In this document: positions 1-8,691 of the stretch, piece after piece
Layout: each line of letters opens with the position of its first letter
How positions within the stretch are numbered: the stretch's first letter is position 1
Notes under the pieces: generated by a model
Database searches by the model: none
Told to the model about the DNA's origin: nothing
What the model saw: only the letters and a program-made list of their open reading frames with translations
Translations under genes and position numbers: made by a program
Origin: Odoribacter sp036657595
Lineage (GTDB): Bacteria; Bacteroidota; Bacteroidia; Bacteroidales; Marinifilaceae
Direction: 5' to 3'
Length of the DNA: 64,000 nt
NCBI GenBank assembly: GCA_036657595.1
Contig: JAVXFZ010000005.1
Span: 10,366-74,365, forward strand

Positions 1-980
1 TTTTACAGCAAAAAGGATACGAGGTCGTTGGTGTGACTTTAGAATTGTGGGAAAGAAATGAGGTGGAGGAGGTGGAAGCGTTATGTAGCCATTTGGGAAT
101 GAAGCTGATTACTCAAAATGGTCGGGAATTATTCCGTCAAATGGTTGTACAGCCTTTTATAGAAGGCTATCTTTCGGGCTTAACGCCCAGTCCTTGCTGT
201 GTTTGTAATAGCTATGTCAAATGGGAATTATTGAGGCAAGCAGCTACGGACTTAGGGGCAGAATATATTGCAACCGGTCATTATGTGAGGATTGTTCATA
301 CAAATGATAAATATTACATTCGTAAGGGAGTCGATTCTCAGAAAGATCAATCCTATTTTTTGTGGGGAGTACCTCAGGAAATTTTGGCACGAGCTTTGTT
401 TCCGTTGGGCGATTATACGAAAGCAGAAGTGAAAGCGTGGGCAATGGCAAATGGCTATGAGCAAATGACTCGGAAGAAAGAAAGTATGGGTGTCTGTTTT
501 TTGAAAGGGAATGATTATCGTGATTTTATCCAAAAAAATGCGGGCAATCGGGTAGAACAAAAAAGGGGGGCAATCATAAATCGGAAAGGGAAAGAGATAG
601 GAACGCATCAAGGATTATTGAATTATACCGTAGGACAAAAGAGGGGAATGCCCTATTTGAATGGACAATTCTTGTATGTGGCAGAAATAAATACGGAGCA
701 AAATATACTGGTTGCAGATATTAAATCCGGATTATATACGATGTCTTTGGTGGTAAATCAGGTGAAAGTAGTCAGTTGGGAAGATTTATTTACCGGAGAT
801 ATATCCATAAAAATAAGAGGAATAGGATTAAATCCGGGTGGTTTCGTGAAAATGGAAGAGTACGGAGCAAACAGTTTGAAAGTTTATCTTTCAGAACCGG
901 CGTGGGCAATTGCTCCCGGTCAGCCGGTTGCATTTTATCGGGAAGATATATTGTTGGGAGGGGGAATAGCTATGGAATAA
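1..980 (+). CDS. mnmA: tRNA-uridine 2-sulfurtransferase MnmA, 5' end cut by the window
   Basis: MnmA is the cytoplasmic enzyme that thiolates U34 of tRNAs for Lys, Glu and Gln, using ATP and persulfide sulfur. The reading frame is open from the first bases of the window, with residues LQQKGYEVVGVTLELW before any good start, so the N-terminal PP-loop lies outside. The catalytic cysteine region is seen as PSPCCVCNSYVKW and the second cysteine as MGVCFLKGNDYRDF. ATGHY and KDQSYFLWG are also typical. The GTG at 33 is internal, not a start. The stop is 36 bases from the convergent transglycosylase gene. About 40 N-terminal residues are missing. Family assignment is firm. Confidence 0.95.
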   Translation, partial: LQQKGYEVVGVTLELWERNEVEEVEALCSHLGMKLITQNGRELFRQMVVQPFIEGYLSGLTPSPCCVCNSYVKWELLRQAATDLGAEYIATGHYVRIVHTNDKYYIRKGVDSQKDQSYFLWGVPQEILARALFPLGDYTKAEVKAWAMANGYEQMTRKKESMGVCFLKGNDYRDFIQKNAGNRVEQKRGAIINRKGKEIGTHQGLLNYTVGQKRGMPYLNGQFLYVAEINTEQNILVADIKSGLYTMSLVVNQVKVVSWEDLFTGDISIKIRGIGLNPGGFVKMEEYGANSLKVYLSEPAWAIAPGQPVAFYREDILLGGGIAME

Positions 981-1016
981 TGTCTGAATATTCCATAGAC
1001 TTTAGGTCCCAATACT

Positions 1017-1949
1017 TTATTTATACCCTTTCTTGTTCTCAGGAATACTAATTTCGTATGTTTTCTTTTGTACATTTTTAAGATCATTTTTGCGGAGCCA
1101 AGGATTAAAACGTTTCAGCGTTTTGTAAGTGATGCCTTGTTCTTGTGCGAAATCAGCCCAATCGTTGATTGAACCGTTCACTTCTATTTTTTGAATTTTT
1201 TCCGTCGGATAGATATAGTTAATTTTGAAATCATACAATTCGGGATGATTCATAATTTGTTTGAGCGCCAAAATGCGGAATACATAGCGACCTGTTTCTT
1301 CGCCCAATAGAAGATTATAATAATCTTTCTCTTTTTGTATATTCATTTGTCGGGAAATCATAGCTGATCCGGCATTGTAGGAAGCGGCTGCTAATGTCCA
1401 AGAACCAAATTTTTCATACGATTTTTTCAGATAGGCCGCCGCCGCGCGGGTTGATTTTTCAATGTGGTAACGCTCGTCCACTTCATCGTTTATTTCGAGC
1501 CCCAATTCTTCAGCGGTATTTTTCATTAATTGCCAGATGCCGGTAGCCCCTGCGGGAGATACAATTTGCGGATCAAGGCGACTTTCGATCACAGCAAGGT
1601 ATTTAAAATCATCCGGTATTCCGTTTTCTTTTAAAATGGGTTCAATCAGGCTAAATATACGAGGTGCATTTTGTAGAATTTGTATCGTATGTGAATGCAG
1701 ATAAGAATTTACAATCAATTCTTTACGGAAAGATTCTTGAATATCTACACGTTGAAGCGGGACTTCTTCCCCTGCCAACGCAAAGATATTAGGGGTTGGA
1801 GCATCCGTGAAAACAGTGGTGGATGGGGAGGAGGTATTCGATACTTCTGTCAAGGATTTGTTGTTTCGACAGGAATAAAATAAAATATTGAAAACATTGA
1901 GAAATGCCAGTACAATGCAGGTATAGATAAGTGTTTTTGTATTTTTCAT
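1017..1949 (-). CDS. MltD-like membrane-bound lytic transglycosylase with C-terminal LysM-like region
   Basis: This protein of 310 residues probably cleaves peptidoglycan glycan strands in the periplasm. A hydrophobic segment at about residues 7-26 is a membrane anchor or signal peptide. The SLT domain spans about 95-235: the catalytic glutamate is E122 in AVIESR, followed by AGATGIWQLM and AAASYNAG, the standard motifs of family 1 transglycosylases. Residues about 250-300 (WADFAQEQGITYKTLKRFNPWL) resemble a LysM peptidoglycan-binding module. A -7 promoter element (1981-1988) sits about 30 bases upstream. It is transcribed toward mnmA. It could equally be called an MltF/Slt-type enzyme, but the SLT-then-LysM order favours MltD. 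Confidence 0.85.
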   Translation of the reverse strand: MKNTKTLIYTCIVLAFLNVFNILFYSCRNNKSLTEVSNTSSPSTTVFTDAPTPNIFALAGEEVPLQRVDIQESFRKELIVNSYLHSHTIQILQNAPRIFSLIEPILKENGIPDDFKYLAVIESRLDPQIVSPAGATGIWQLMKNTAEELGLEINDEVDERYHIEKSTRAAAAYLKKSYEKFGSWTLAAASYNAGSAMISRQMNIQKEKDYYNLLLGEETGRYVFRILALKQIMNHPELYDFKINYIYPTEKIQKIEVNGSINDWADFAQEQGITYKTLKRFNPWLRKNDLKNVQKKTYEISIPENKKGYK

Positions 1950-1980
1950 TTTGGATTTATAAAATTATATTTGTACGGTG

Positions 1981-1988
1981 CAAAGGTA
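1981..1988 (-). promoter_or_regulatory. -7 promoter element of the MltD-like gene
   Basis: On the minus strand this reads TACCTTTG, an exact match to the Bacteroidetes -7 consensus TAnnTTTG, about 30 bases before the start codon. I see no clear -33 box. Confidence 0.5.
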
Positions 1989-2137
1989 AAAAAAGAAAAA
2001 GAACGATGAACATTTATTTGTTCGGGAAATACTTTTTAGTCCATTTAATTGCAAACATTCCGTTTCTATAAGCCAACTGAAACGATGTATTTAGAATTTG
2101 AAGGAATGGCAAATATTCATTGATATAATTTAATCAG

Positions 2138-3304
2138 ATGACGATGTATGATTTTAATAAAATAATTGATCGACGAGGATCGGCAAGTGTGAAATATGAC
2201 GATCTCTGTTCAGTATTCGGCACGACGGATCTCCTTCCGATGTGGGTGGCTGATATGGATTTTCAGGCTCCACCGGTTGTTTTAGAGGCTGTGCGGAAAT
2301 GTTGTGAGCGGGGCGTTTTCGGTTACACCTTCCGGACGGATAGCGCGAAACAGGCATTTCGGGATTGGGTGAAAAAGCGTTACGATTGGGATACTCAGAT
2401 GTCTTGGTTGTCTTCCAGTCCGGGGATCGTGACAGCTCTATCGCTATCGGTGCGGGCGTTTACGCTTCCCGGTGAAAAAATATTAATTATGACACCTGTT
2501 TATCCGCCTTTTTATTCTGTCATTAAAGAAAATGGGCGAGAAGTCGTATGCAGCCCTTTAAAGCGTGGGAAAAATCAATATGAGGTGGATTGGGAAAATT
2601 TTGAAATCGGATTGAAAAATGGGGTACGGATGTTGATCCTTTCTAATTCTCACAATCCGGTGGGCAGAGTGTGGACACGCGAAGAATTAGAACGGATGGG
2701 AAAACTCTGTTGTCATTATGGTGTCATCATTGTGTCGGATGAAATTCATTCCGATCTGGCTTTGTTTGGCAACCGACATACAGTGATGGCAAATGTGTCG
2801 AAAGAAATAGCTGAATGTACATTAACGGCTATGGCACCCAGTAAAACGTTCAATATCGCCGGGATGATGAATTCAGTGATTGTCTCCTCTAATCCGTCTT
2901 TACTGGAGAAATACAATCGTGAATTACAGTCTTTACACTTGGATAACGGGAATATTTTCGGGCATATTACCTTGGAAGCAGCCTATCGTTTCGGCGAGGA
3001 ATGGTTGGATGAATTGACACACTATTTAGAGGAGAATGTCATTTTTGCTATGGAATATCTCCAACGTGAATTGCCGGAAGTGCAATGTATGAAACCGGAA
3101 GGTTCATTTCTACTTTGGCTGGATTTCCGAAATACAGGATTGTCACACGAAGAATGCGGCAAACGTTTAGTGGAGCAAGGGAAAATAGGCTTGAATGATG
3201 GGATCACTTTTGGAGAAGAGGGACGTGGATATCGCCGGATGAATATTGGTTGTCCGAGAAGTGTATTGGAAGAAGGCTTAAAACGTATCAAAGCATCGTT
3301 TTAA
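2138..3304 (+). CDS. patB: PatB/MalY-type PLP-dependent C-S lyase (class I/II aminotransferase fold)
   Basis: The 388-residue protein belongs to the MalY/PatB group of fold-type I PLP enzymes, which cleave cystathionine or cysteine conjugates to a thiol, pyruvate and ammonia in the cytoplasm. The start DFNKIIDRRGSASVKYD and LPMWVADMDF are family hallmarks. Other motifs are SSSPGIV, LSNSHNPVGRVWT and VSDEIHSDL. The PLP lysine is K236 in MAPSKTFNIAGM. Length is normal. It stands alone and converges on a MATE gene with only 9 bases between. The alternative start two codons downstream (2144) is possible. Aminotransferase activity on the same fold cannot be excluded by reading. Confidence 0.9.
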   Translation: MTMYDFNKIIDRRGSASVKYDDLCSVFGTTDLLPMWVADMDFQAPPVVLEAVRKCCERGVFGYTFRTDSAKQAFRDWVKKRYDWDTQMSWLSSSPGIVTALSLSVRAFTLPGEKILIMTPVYPPFYSVIKENGREVVCSPLKRGKNQYEVDWENFEIGLKNGVRMLILSNSHNPVGRVWTREELERMGKLCCHYGVIIVSDEIHSDLALFGNRHTVMANVSKEIAECTLTAMAPSKTFNIAGMMNSVIVSSNPSLLEKYNRELQSLHLDNGNIFGHITLEAAYRFGEEWLDELTHYLEENVIFAMEYLQRELPEVQCMKPEGSFLLWLDFRNTGLSHEECGKRLVEQGKIGLNDGITFGEEGRGYRRMNIGCPRSVLEEGLKRIKASF

Positions 3305-3313
3305 ATCACCTAC

Positions 3314-4645
3314 TTATATCTTCTTCTTTTGCCACTGTGCCCTTTTAAGATAGAAAAACGAGATCATTCCGATCAGTGCTCCGTAAGTAAATTCACTGGT
3401 CCATACCCATTCCACTTCAGTGGAGAGATAAGAGGAAAAGAACCAGACCGAAAAGGAATAGGCGACGAGAACAATGCTTTCAAGTACGAGCGCATAAATA
3501 GTGTTGCCTGTTCCGGATACGGCCTCAAATAAGGGAATACCAAAACTCATCGCGACACCGGCAAAGCAGATGATGAATAGTGATGGAATGGAAGCGTTTG
3601 CCAATAATGCATCGTTGGTGTAAACAGAGAGCACTGTGGACGGGAAAATCAGGCAACAGAGCAATATCGGGAGTATAGCGATCAGACCTTGACCGATGGT
3701 CTTGAATACGGTGGCAATCACTTCTGTTTGTTTCCCTTCACCAATCAAGCGACTGGTGAGCGTATTGGCGGTGGCTCCAAAAGCAAACACCGGTATCATA
3801 ATCAACATATATACACTTCTGACGATTCCGGATACGGCGATAGGACCTTCGCCCATGTGTTCAACTAAGGCAAAGAAAATAAACCACGTACCGAAAGAGA
3901 ACAATTTTTGTAACATCGTGGGAAATGCCAATTGTAAAATAGATTTCATCAGCCAACCTTCGAGCTTATGAAAATAGAATAAGGCATACGTTTTGAGAGG
4001 TAATTTCGTAATAGTATAACCAATAAAAAACAGAAAGGCAGAAATTTCCGCACAAACGGAAGCAAGAGCAGCTCCTCCGATACCCATTTCAGGGAATCCC
4101 ATTTTTCCGAATATCAGTCCATAGTCGAGAAATATATTAACAATAGCCATCAAGAGTGTTGAAAAACTAATCACCTTTGTATTAGAAAGTCCAATATAAA
4201 GAGCCCGAAACAGAAAATTGAAACATACAAATATAATCCCATAGTGGCGGTAATTCATATATTCCATCGAGGCAGCATAAATATTGGGAGATTGAACTAT
4301 TTGTCCGAGTATTTCGTCGGTGAAATAATGTTGGATGAGAAACAAACCGATGGATAGGAGTAAGACAAAGACCAATCCGTGTTCAAAGATCACGCCGATC
4401 CGCTCCAATCGTCCTTCTCCTAAGCGTCGGGCTACGATGATCTGTATCCCCATTGCGAATCCCCAAGCAAGGGTTGAATAGACATAATAGTAGATTCCTG
4501 CCATCATCGAGGCTCCCAAAGCAATGGCACTTACTCGACCTAAAAAAGCAGTGTCTGTCAGTGTAATCAAGGTCTGCGCCAAATTCCCAAAGATGATCGG
4601 GTAGGCGATGCTCCATATATTTTTATTACTAACAGAACTCTTCAT
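3314..4645 (-). CDS. MATE family efflux transporter
   Basis: This integral inner-membrane protein of 443 residues has about twelve hydrophobic segments and the MATE signature near the N terminus (NLAQTLITLTDTAFLGRVS). MATE proteins export drugs or metabolites in exchange for sodium ions or protons. Its start lies 29 bases after the stop of the Omp85-like gene in the same direction, so the two may be co-transcribed. Substrate cannot be told from sequence. A second, more DinF-like MATE gene is at 25304. Confidence 0.88.
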   Translation of the reverse strand: MKSSVSNKNIWSIAYPIIFGNLAQTLITLTDTAFLGRVSAIALGASMMAGIYYYVYSTLAWGFAMGIQIIVARRLGEGRLERIGVIFEHGLVFVLLLSIGLFLIQHYFTDEILGQIVQSPNIYAASMEYMNYRHYGIIFVCFNFLFRALYIGLSNTKVISFSTLLMAIVNIFLDYGLIFGKMGFPEMGIGGAALASVCAEISAFLFFIGYTITKLPLKTYALFYFHKLEGWLMKSILQLAFPTMLQKLFSFGTWFIFFALVEHMGEGPIAVSGIVRSVYMLIMIPVFAFGATANTLTSRLIGEGKQTEVIATVFKTIGQGLIAILPILLCCLIFPSTVLSVYTNDALLANASIPSLFIICFAGVAMSFGIPLFEAVSGTGNTIYALVLESIVLVAYSFSVWFFSSYLSTEVEWVWTSEFTYGALIGMISFFYLKRAQWQKKKI

Positions 4646-4674
4646 AAACGATCAGACTAATTTCGTTTTTCTTT

Positions 4675-5916
4675 TTAAAATGCTTCCGTCATATTCATAT
4701 AGACAGCCCATTTTTGTCCGGGTTCCTTACCAATATCAAGTCGGAAGTTTTTACGAGGTTGTAATTGTACACGAAATCCTATGCCATAATTGATTTTCCA
4801 TTCATCCCAATCGGCAGGCGTTTTTCCCAGCGTTCCTGTTCCCACCCATCCCACTACGCCGAATTTAGACCAAAATGCGCCGCGTTTATAGGCTTCCTCA
4901 GACATAAACATATGGCGATATTCGACAATGCCATAAGCCATTGATTTATCGCGGTATTTTCCCCAAATATACCCACGTAGGTCGAAAGGAGATCCGAAGC
5001 TTGGCAATTCTGTGTAGGGCACGTTATCCATACCGATTTGGCTCTTGACAATCCATCCCAAAGTGCTTCGGCGTTTAAACATTCGTTGAAATTGGCGATA
5101 TTCCAATTCAATCATTTCGTAATTATTATTTCCTCCGAGGTATTTGCCGAAGAGCATACCCGTTCCGCTTAGCAACATTCCCGTAAATGGAGTGGCAACA
5201 TCGTCGCGACTATCGTATTGCAGCAAAGCCCCTAAACCGATATTTCTGTATTTGGGTCCAAATTTGACAATTGCTGGATTGCTTGCCATATAAGGTTCCA
5301 TTTCTGTTGATTTACTGTAATTGATGTCCAATAAGGCTCCCGCATAGATCTTCGGATATACTTCCCAGACAAATTTGGGATTAAATTGTACGGTAGTTTT
5401 ATGGAATACGGTAATCGAATCTTTGCCATAAAGATCTTCTAAGTCTTCTGTTTTTTTGATTTCATCGAAGCCTACTCCGAAGAAATTTGCCGGTTCTGTA
5501 CGAAAGCCATAGCGGACGTAAATGCGGAATTTATTTTCGTTAAAAAATAATGTACCGGCACCGGCAGCAACGAAAGTCCCATTCAGAGAAATATTAAATC
5601 CGACGGGGATAAACGATCGTTGGCTAATACTATCGAAGCGGTTCATTCGAAAGCTCATCAACATTGCTCCGCCTATGCCCAAAGAAGCTTCGGGAGTATA
5701 AGACGGTCCGCCGAGGATAGAAGTCCATATTTTCTTATGCGCACGAATGGAATCACGTCTTTGTTGTCGGTGGAGCTGTTTTAATTGGCTCTCTGTCAAT
5801 TGTTCAGTGGCACGCTCTCTCTCCGAAGAGATAACCGAGATAGTTGTATCTTTTTGTGTAAATGCCGGGAGTGCAAAGAAAAGCGCGACAACAAATAATA
5901 ATATCTTCATAATCAT
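4675..5916 (-). CDS. BamA/TamA-like outer-membrane beta-barrel protein without POTRA domains
   Basis: The 413-residue protein has a signal peptide (MIMKILLFVVALFFALPAFTQ) and a charged linker (about 25-65), then a region of alternating amphipathic strands ending in an aromatic C terminus, as in outer-membrane barrels. The FDLRGYIWGKYRDK segment resembles the Omp85 loop-6 (V)RGF/Y motif, and LQYDSRDDVATPFTG is typical of bacterial surface antigen domains. There is no room for POTRA repeats, so it is a short Omp85 relative, possibly a phospholipase-like or export barrel of unknown role. It is followed by the MATE gene in the same direction. Confidence 0.8.
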   Translation of the reverse strand: MIMKILLFVVALFFALPAFTQKDTTISVISSERERATEQLTESQLKQLHRQQRRDSIRAHKKIWTSILGGPSYTPEASLGIGGAMLMSFRMNRFDSISQRSFIPVGFNISLNGTFVAAGAGTLFFNENKFRIYVRYGFRTEPANFFGVGFDEIKKTEDLEDLYGKDSITVFHKTTVQFNPKFVWEVYPKIYAGALLDINYSKSTEMEPYMASNPAIVKFGPKYRNIGLGALLQYDSRDDVATPFTGMLLSGTGMLFGKYLGGNNNYEMIELEYRQFQRMFKRRSTLGWIVKSQIGMDNVPYTELPSFGSPFDLRGYIWGKYRDKSMAYGIVEYRHMFMSEEAYKRGAFWSKFGVVGWVGTGTLGKTPADWDEWKINYGIGFRVQLQPRKNFRLDIGKEPGQKWAVYMNMTEAF

Positions 5917-5929
5917 TTTTTAAATACCT

Positions 5930-5958
5930 CAAAATTACTTCAAAAAGTGTACCAACAA
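5930..5958 (-). promoter_or_regulatory. Promoter of the Omp85-like gene
   Basis: Minus strand TAATTTTG (5937-5930) matches TAnnTTTG; a TTG lies 18 bases further upstream (5958-5956). The predicted leader before ATG 5916 is very short. Confidence 0.45.
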
Positions 5959-6031
5959 GCATCGTGAATGTTAATTTATATTATTTGTTAAATTACGCAG
6001 TTGAGATGAATTAGTTTTAAAATTTTAGTGC

Positions 6032-6039
6032 TAAATTTG
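6032..6039 (+). promoter_or_regulatory. -7 promoter element of the YqeY-like gene
   Basis: TAAATTTG matches TAnnTTTG exactly, about 90 bases before the start codon at 6131. No convincing -33 box. Confidence 0.45.
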
Positions 6040-6130
6040 TCATTCAACGGGGCAAACGATTTAAAAGCTCCGGAACATCATACGAACGATCTCACATCGT
6101 TGAATAAGAAAATACTAAAATTGAAACAAG

Positions 6131-6583
6131 ATGACCATAGAAGAACAAGTAAATGAAGGCATTAAAAATGCGATGAAGGCTCACGATAAAATCAGACTGG
6201 AAACGATGCGGAATATCAAGAAAGTGATTTTAGAAACGAAGACAAAGCCGGGAGCCAACGATCAGATAGATGATGCCGAATGTTTAAAAATCATACAAAA
6301 ATTGGCAAAACAGGGCAAAGAATCGGCTGATATTTACAAACAGCAGGGACGTGAGGATCTGTACGAACAGGAGAGCGGACAGGTTGCCGTGCTTGAAGAA
6401 TTTTTACCCAAACAAATGAGCGATAGTGAACTGACAGAAGCTTTAAAAGAAATCATTGCTGCTGTGGGAGCCTCTTCTCCGCAAGATATGGGGAAAGTAA
6501 TGGGTGCTGCCACTAAAAAATTGGCAGGATTGGCGGATGGGAAAGCCATATCTGCAACAGTAAAGGAACTTTTGAACCGTTAA
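6131..6583 (+). CDS. GatB/YqeY domain protein
   Basis: This 150-residue cytoplasmic protein is a stand-alone YqeY domain, related to the C-terminal tRNA-binding tail of GatB. It begins MTIEEQVNEGIKNAMKAHDK and has EEFLPKQMSDSEL, GASSPQDMGKVMGAA and DGKAISATVKELL, the last two being the conserved C-terminal helices. Its exact role is not established; binding to tRNA or a link to amidotransferase function is assumed. It is a single-gene unit with its own promoter and a perfect terminator. In many Bacteroidales it lies near ftsZ, which is not seen here. Confidence 0.88.
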   Translation: MTIEEQVNEGIKNAMKAHDKIRLETMRNIKKVILETKTKPGANDQIDDAECLKIIQKLAKQGKESADIYKQQGREDLYEQESGQVAVLEEFLPKQMSDSELTEALKEIIAAVGASSPQDMGKVMGAATKKLAGLADGKAISATVKELLNR

Positions 6584-6589
6584 GAAATA

Positions 6590-6627
6590 AAAGAGTCGAA
6601 AAAGTCTTTCCACTTTTTCGACTCTTT
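6590..6627. terminator. Bidirectional terminator between the YqeY and NUDIX genes
   Basis: A perfect 16-base-pair stem (AAAGAGTCGAAAAAGT and its complement) with a 6-base loop separates two convergent genes. The arms end in runs of A/T on both sides, so it can stop transcription in either direction. Confidence 0.85.
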
Positions 6628-6641
6628 CTATTTATTTGTTG

Positions 6642-7700
6642 TTACTTGATTTTACGGAGTAACAACTCGTATTCGTGTATAAAATTAGGGGTCAACAACT
6701 TTTGGGAGTTCTTATTTTCAATTTCTTGACGTGTCCAAAAACGCCCCTCTTCCACTTCGTCATTCTCGATATGCACCTCATTGTGGCGGATGCAAAGAAA
6801 TGAAAACACCAATTCTCGTTCACGCGGACTTTCCCAAAGGTACGAATGCAGCGGGCGGGCTTCAAAATCCGTGATGCCCAATTCTTCAAAAGTTTCTCGT
6901 TTTAAAGCCTCTTCCACACTTTCATTTAAGCCGATATGTCCTCCAACAGCGGTGTCCCACATTCCCGGTAGCAATTTCTTTTTCATACTTCTTTTTTGTA
7001 AGAAGATAGCCCCTTGTTCATTCATCAGGTGTAGATGAACCACCGGATGCAGCAATTTCGTACCTGAATGACAGACCCTGCGTGGGGCTTTTCCCGTCAC
7101 TTCTCCCTGCTCATTAACGATCGGTAGCCATTCTTCTTTTTTCATTTGACGGATCATTCGACGATTCCGGATAAAGAGGAAGAGAAAAAAACATCCTATG
7201 GCGATATACAACAGCGGACCGTTGATAAAAGAGCCAATTGTTTCCGTCATCCATAACAAAGCACAAAGAGATAGTAAAGTATGCGCGCACAGCGTGAAAA
7301 AAAGAATCCGCATCATCCCTCTCATCTGTTGTATTTGCTGTTCTGTCAGATGCAGATTTTTCCGATATCCGGCAGGCAATGAGGCGGTCAAATCGGTATG
7401 TGAAAACGCAAAAATACCCAATAAAACACAAGTTGCCCCTTCAATAATCACCGGTTGTAAACGGGACACGGTCGCATCTCCCGACAAGAGAATGAGCAGA
7501 CCGGGAAAACAAAAGAACAAGGTGGTCAGTAAAATCATTCGATCGTACACTTTTTCGCGTATCCGGGTGTAAATAAATTCGGCACTGCCTAACACGAAAG
7601 CCGTACAGATTCCGACCACAGAGCCAAAAAATTCATCTGCCACAAAATAAATGGCAATCAACAACAAAGTGGGGAGCAAACTCCGAAGTGAATGGTTCAT
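6642..7700 (-). CDS. Membrane-anchored NUDIX hydrolase
   Basis: The 352-residue protein joins an N-terminal membrane region to a C-terminal NUDIX domain. Hydrophobic segments lie at about 10-40, 55-75, 85-100, 130-150 and 157-177; this part resembles YciB/septation-protein-A-like membrane proteins. The NUDIX box, GHIGLNESVEEALKRETF then EELGI (about 254-276), fits Gx5Ex7REUxEExGU exactly, so hydrolysis of a nucleoside diphosphate-linked compound on the cytoplasmic face is expected. LLPGMWDTAVGGH recalls the IDI-like NUDIX branch. The upstream ATG at 7745 is rejected because the -7 box lies at 7724-7731, downstream of it. Substrate unknown. Confidence 0.82.
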   Translation of the reverse strand: MNHSLRSLLPTLLLIAIYFVADEFFGSVVGICTAFVLGSAEFIYTRIREKVYDRMILLTTLFFCFPGLLILLSGDATVSRLQPVIIEGATCVLLGIFAFSHTDLTASLPAGYRKNLHLTEQQIQQMRGMMRILFFTLCAHTLLSLCALLWMTETIGSFINGPLLYIAIGCFFLFLFIRNRRMIRQMKKEEWLPIVNEQGEVTGKAPRRVCHSGTKLLHPVVHLHLMNEQGAIFLQKRSMKKKLLPGMWDTAVGGHIGLNESVEEALKRETFEELGITDFEARPLHSYLWESPRERELVFSFLCIRHNEVHIENDEVEEGRFWTRQEIENKNSQKLLTPNFIHEYELLLRKIK

Positions 7701-7723
7701 CCGATCAAGATATAAATGAGAAG

Positions 7724-7756
7724 CAAAATTAATAAATAAATTCACTAATTTCGCAA
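7724..7756 (-). promoter_or_regulatory. Promoter of the NUDIX gene
   Basis: Minus strand TAATTTTG (7731-7724) with TTG (7756-7754) 22 bases upstream. It places the transcript start near 7717 and supports ATG 7700 as the start codon. Confidence 0.5.
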
Positions 7757-7808
7757 CCTGTTGGCGGGGAAATCAAGTGAAAATAAATGCCCTCTAAATA
7801 GGATCATT

Positions 7809-8099
7809 ATGTTGAAAATCGTTGGAATAATGCTGTGTGGTGTACTCACCGGATATTTATTGAGAAACAAAGAAATGGGGTGGGTGAGTAAGCTCATTAC
7901 GCTTGCCATCTGGCTATTACTTTTCTTATTGGGGATCGTCGTAGGCGTAAACGACCAAATTATGGACAATCTCCTCACAATCGGCTGGCAAGCACTCATA
8001 TTGGCATTGGGAGCAGTATTAGGGAGTGTTATTTTGGCACGGGTCGTCTATTCTTTTTGGTTTCAGGAACAGAAAAAAGGAGAAGGCAATGAAGGGTAG
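7809..8099 (+). CDS. LysO family lysine exporter, N-terminal part as a separate gene
   Basis: The 96-residue membrane protein (MLKIVGIMLCGVLTGYLLRN) has three hydrophobic segments and matches the N-terminal portion of LysO (YbjE, DUF340), the inner-membrane lysine exporter that is about 300 residues in Escherichia coli. The remaining part is encoded by the next gene, whose start overlaps this stop by 11 bases, so the two are translationally coupled and probably form one transporter. ATG 7809 is chosen over the ATG at 7761 because the extra 16 residues are hydrophilic and unlike the family. It is divergent from the NUDIX gene. Confidence 0.8.
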   Translation: MLKIVGIMLCGVLTGYLLRNKEMGWVSKLITLAIWLLLFLLGIVVGVNDQIMDNLLTIGWQALILALGAVLGSVILARVVYSFWFQEQKKGEGNEG

Positions 8100-8691
8100 T
8101 ATCTTAATCGTATCATTCTTTATATTGGGAGTCGTCTTAGCGTATGAGGGGATATTGCCTGTCGGGATGATCGGGAACCATTTCAGTGAATATGCTTTGT
8201 ATGCTTTGATGTTTTTAGTGGGCATCAGCATCGGATGTGATCGAAAAGTACTATCGGCTCTCAAACACCAGTCTGCCAAAATAGCTTTGGTTCCATTGGC
8301 AACCATATTGGGAACCTTGGGAGGGAGCGCATTGGTTAGCATCTTTCTGCCGGGCAGAAGCTTAGTGGATTGTTTGGCAGTAGGGTCGGGTTTTGGCTAC
8401 TATTCATTGTCCAGTATTTTCATCACCGAATATCGGGGGGCAGAGTTGGGAACCATTGCCCTTGCTGCCAATATCATTCGGGAAGTCATCACTTTACTGG
8501 GTGCGCCTTTTTTAGTCTGTTGGTTTGGACGTTTAGCACCGATCTGTGCGGGAGGAGCCACGACGATGGACACTACGCTGCCGGTCATCACTCGTTTCTC
8601 CGGCAAAGAGTTTGTGATTATTTCTATGTTTCACGGCTTCGTTGTAGACTTTAGTGTTCCTTTTTTGGTAACGTTTTTTGCTAAACTATAA
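8089..8691 (+). CDS. LysO family lysine exporter, C-terminal part
   Basis: The 200-residue membrane protein starts MKGSILIVSFFILGVVLAYE and has about seven hydrophobic segments. FLVGISIGCD, GSGFGYYSLSSIF, ANIIREVITLLGAPFLV and CAGGATTMDTTLPVI are conserved LysO features and probably line the substrate path. It overlaps the preceding small gene by 11 bases in another frame. Together they reconstitute a full-length LysO of about 296 residues. Its probable function is lysine (or thialysine) export across the inner membrane. No lysine riboswitch is visible upstream. Confidence 0.86.
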   Translation: MKGSILIVSFFILGVVLAYEGILPVGMIGNHFSEYALYALMFLVGISIGCDRKVLSALKHQSAKIALVPLATILGTLGGSALVSIFLPGRSLVDCLAVGSGFGYYSLSSIFITEYRGAELGTIALAANIIREVITLLGAPFLVCWFGRLAPICAGGATTMDTTLPVITRFSGKEFVIISMFHGFVVDFSVPFLVTFFAKL

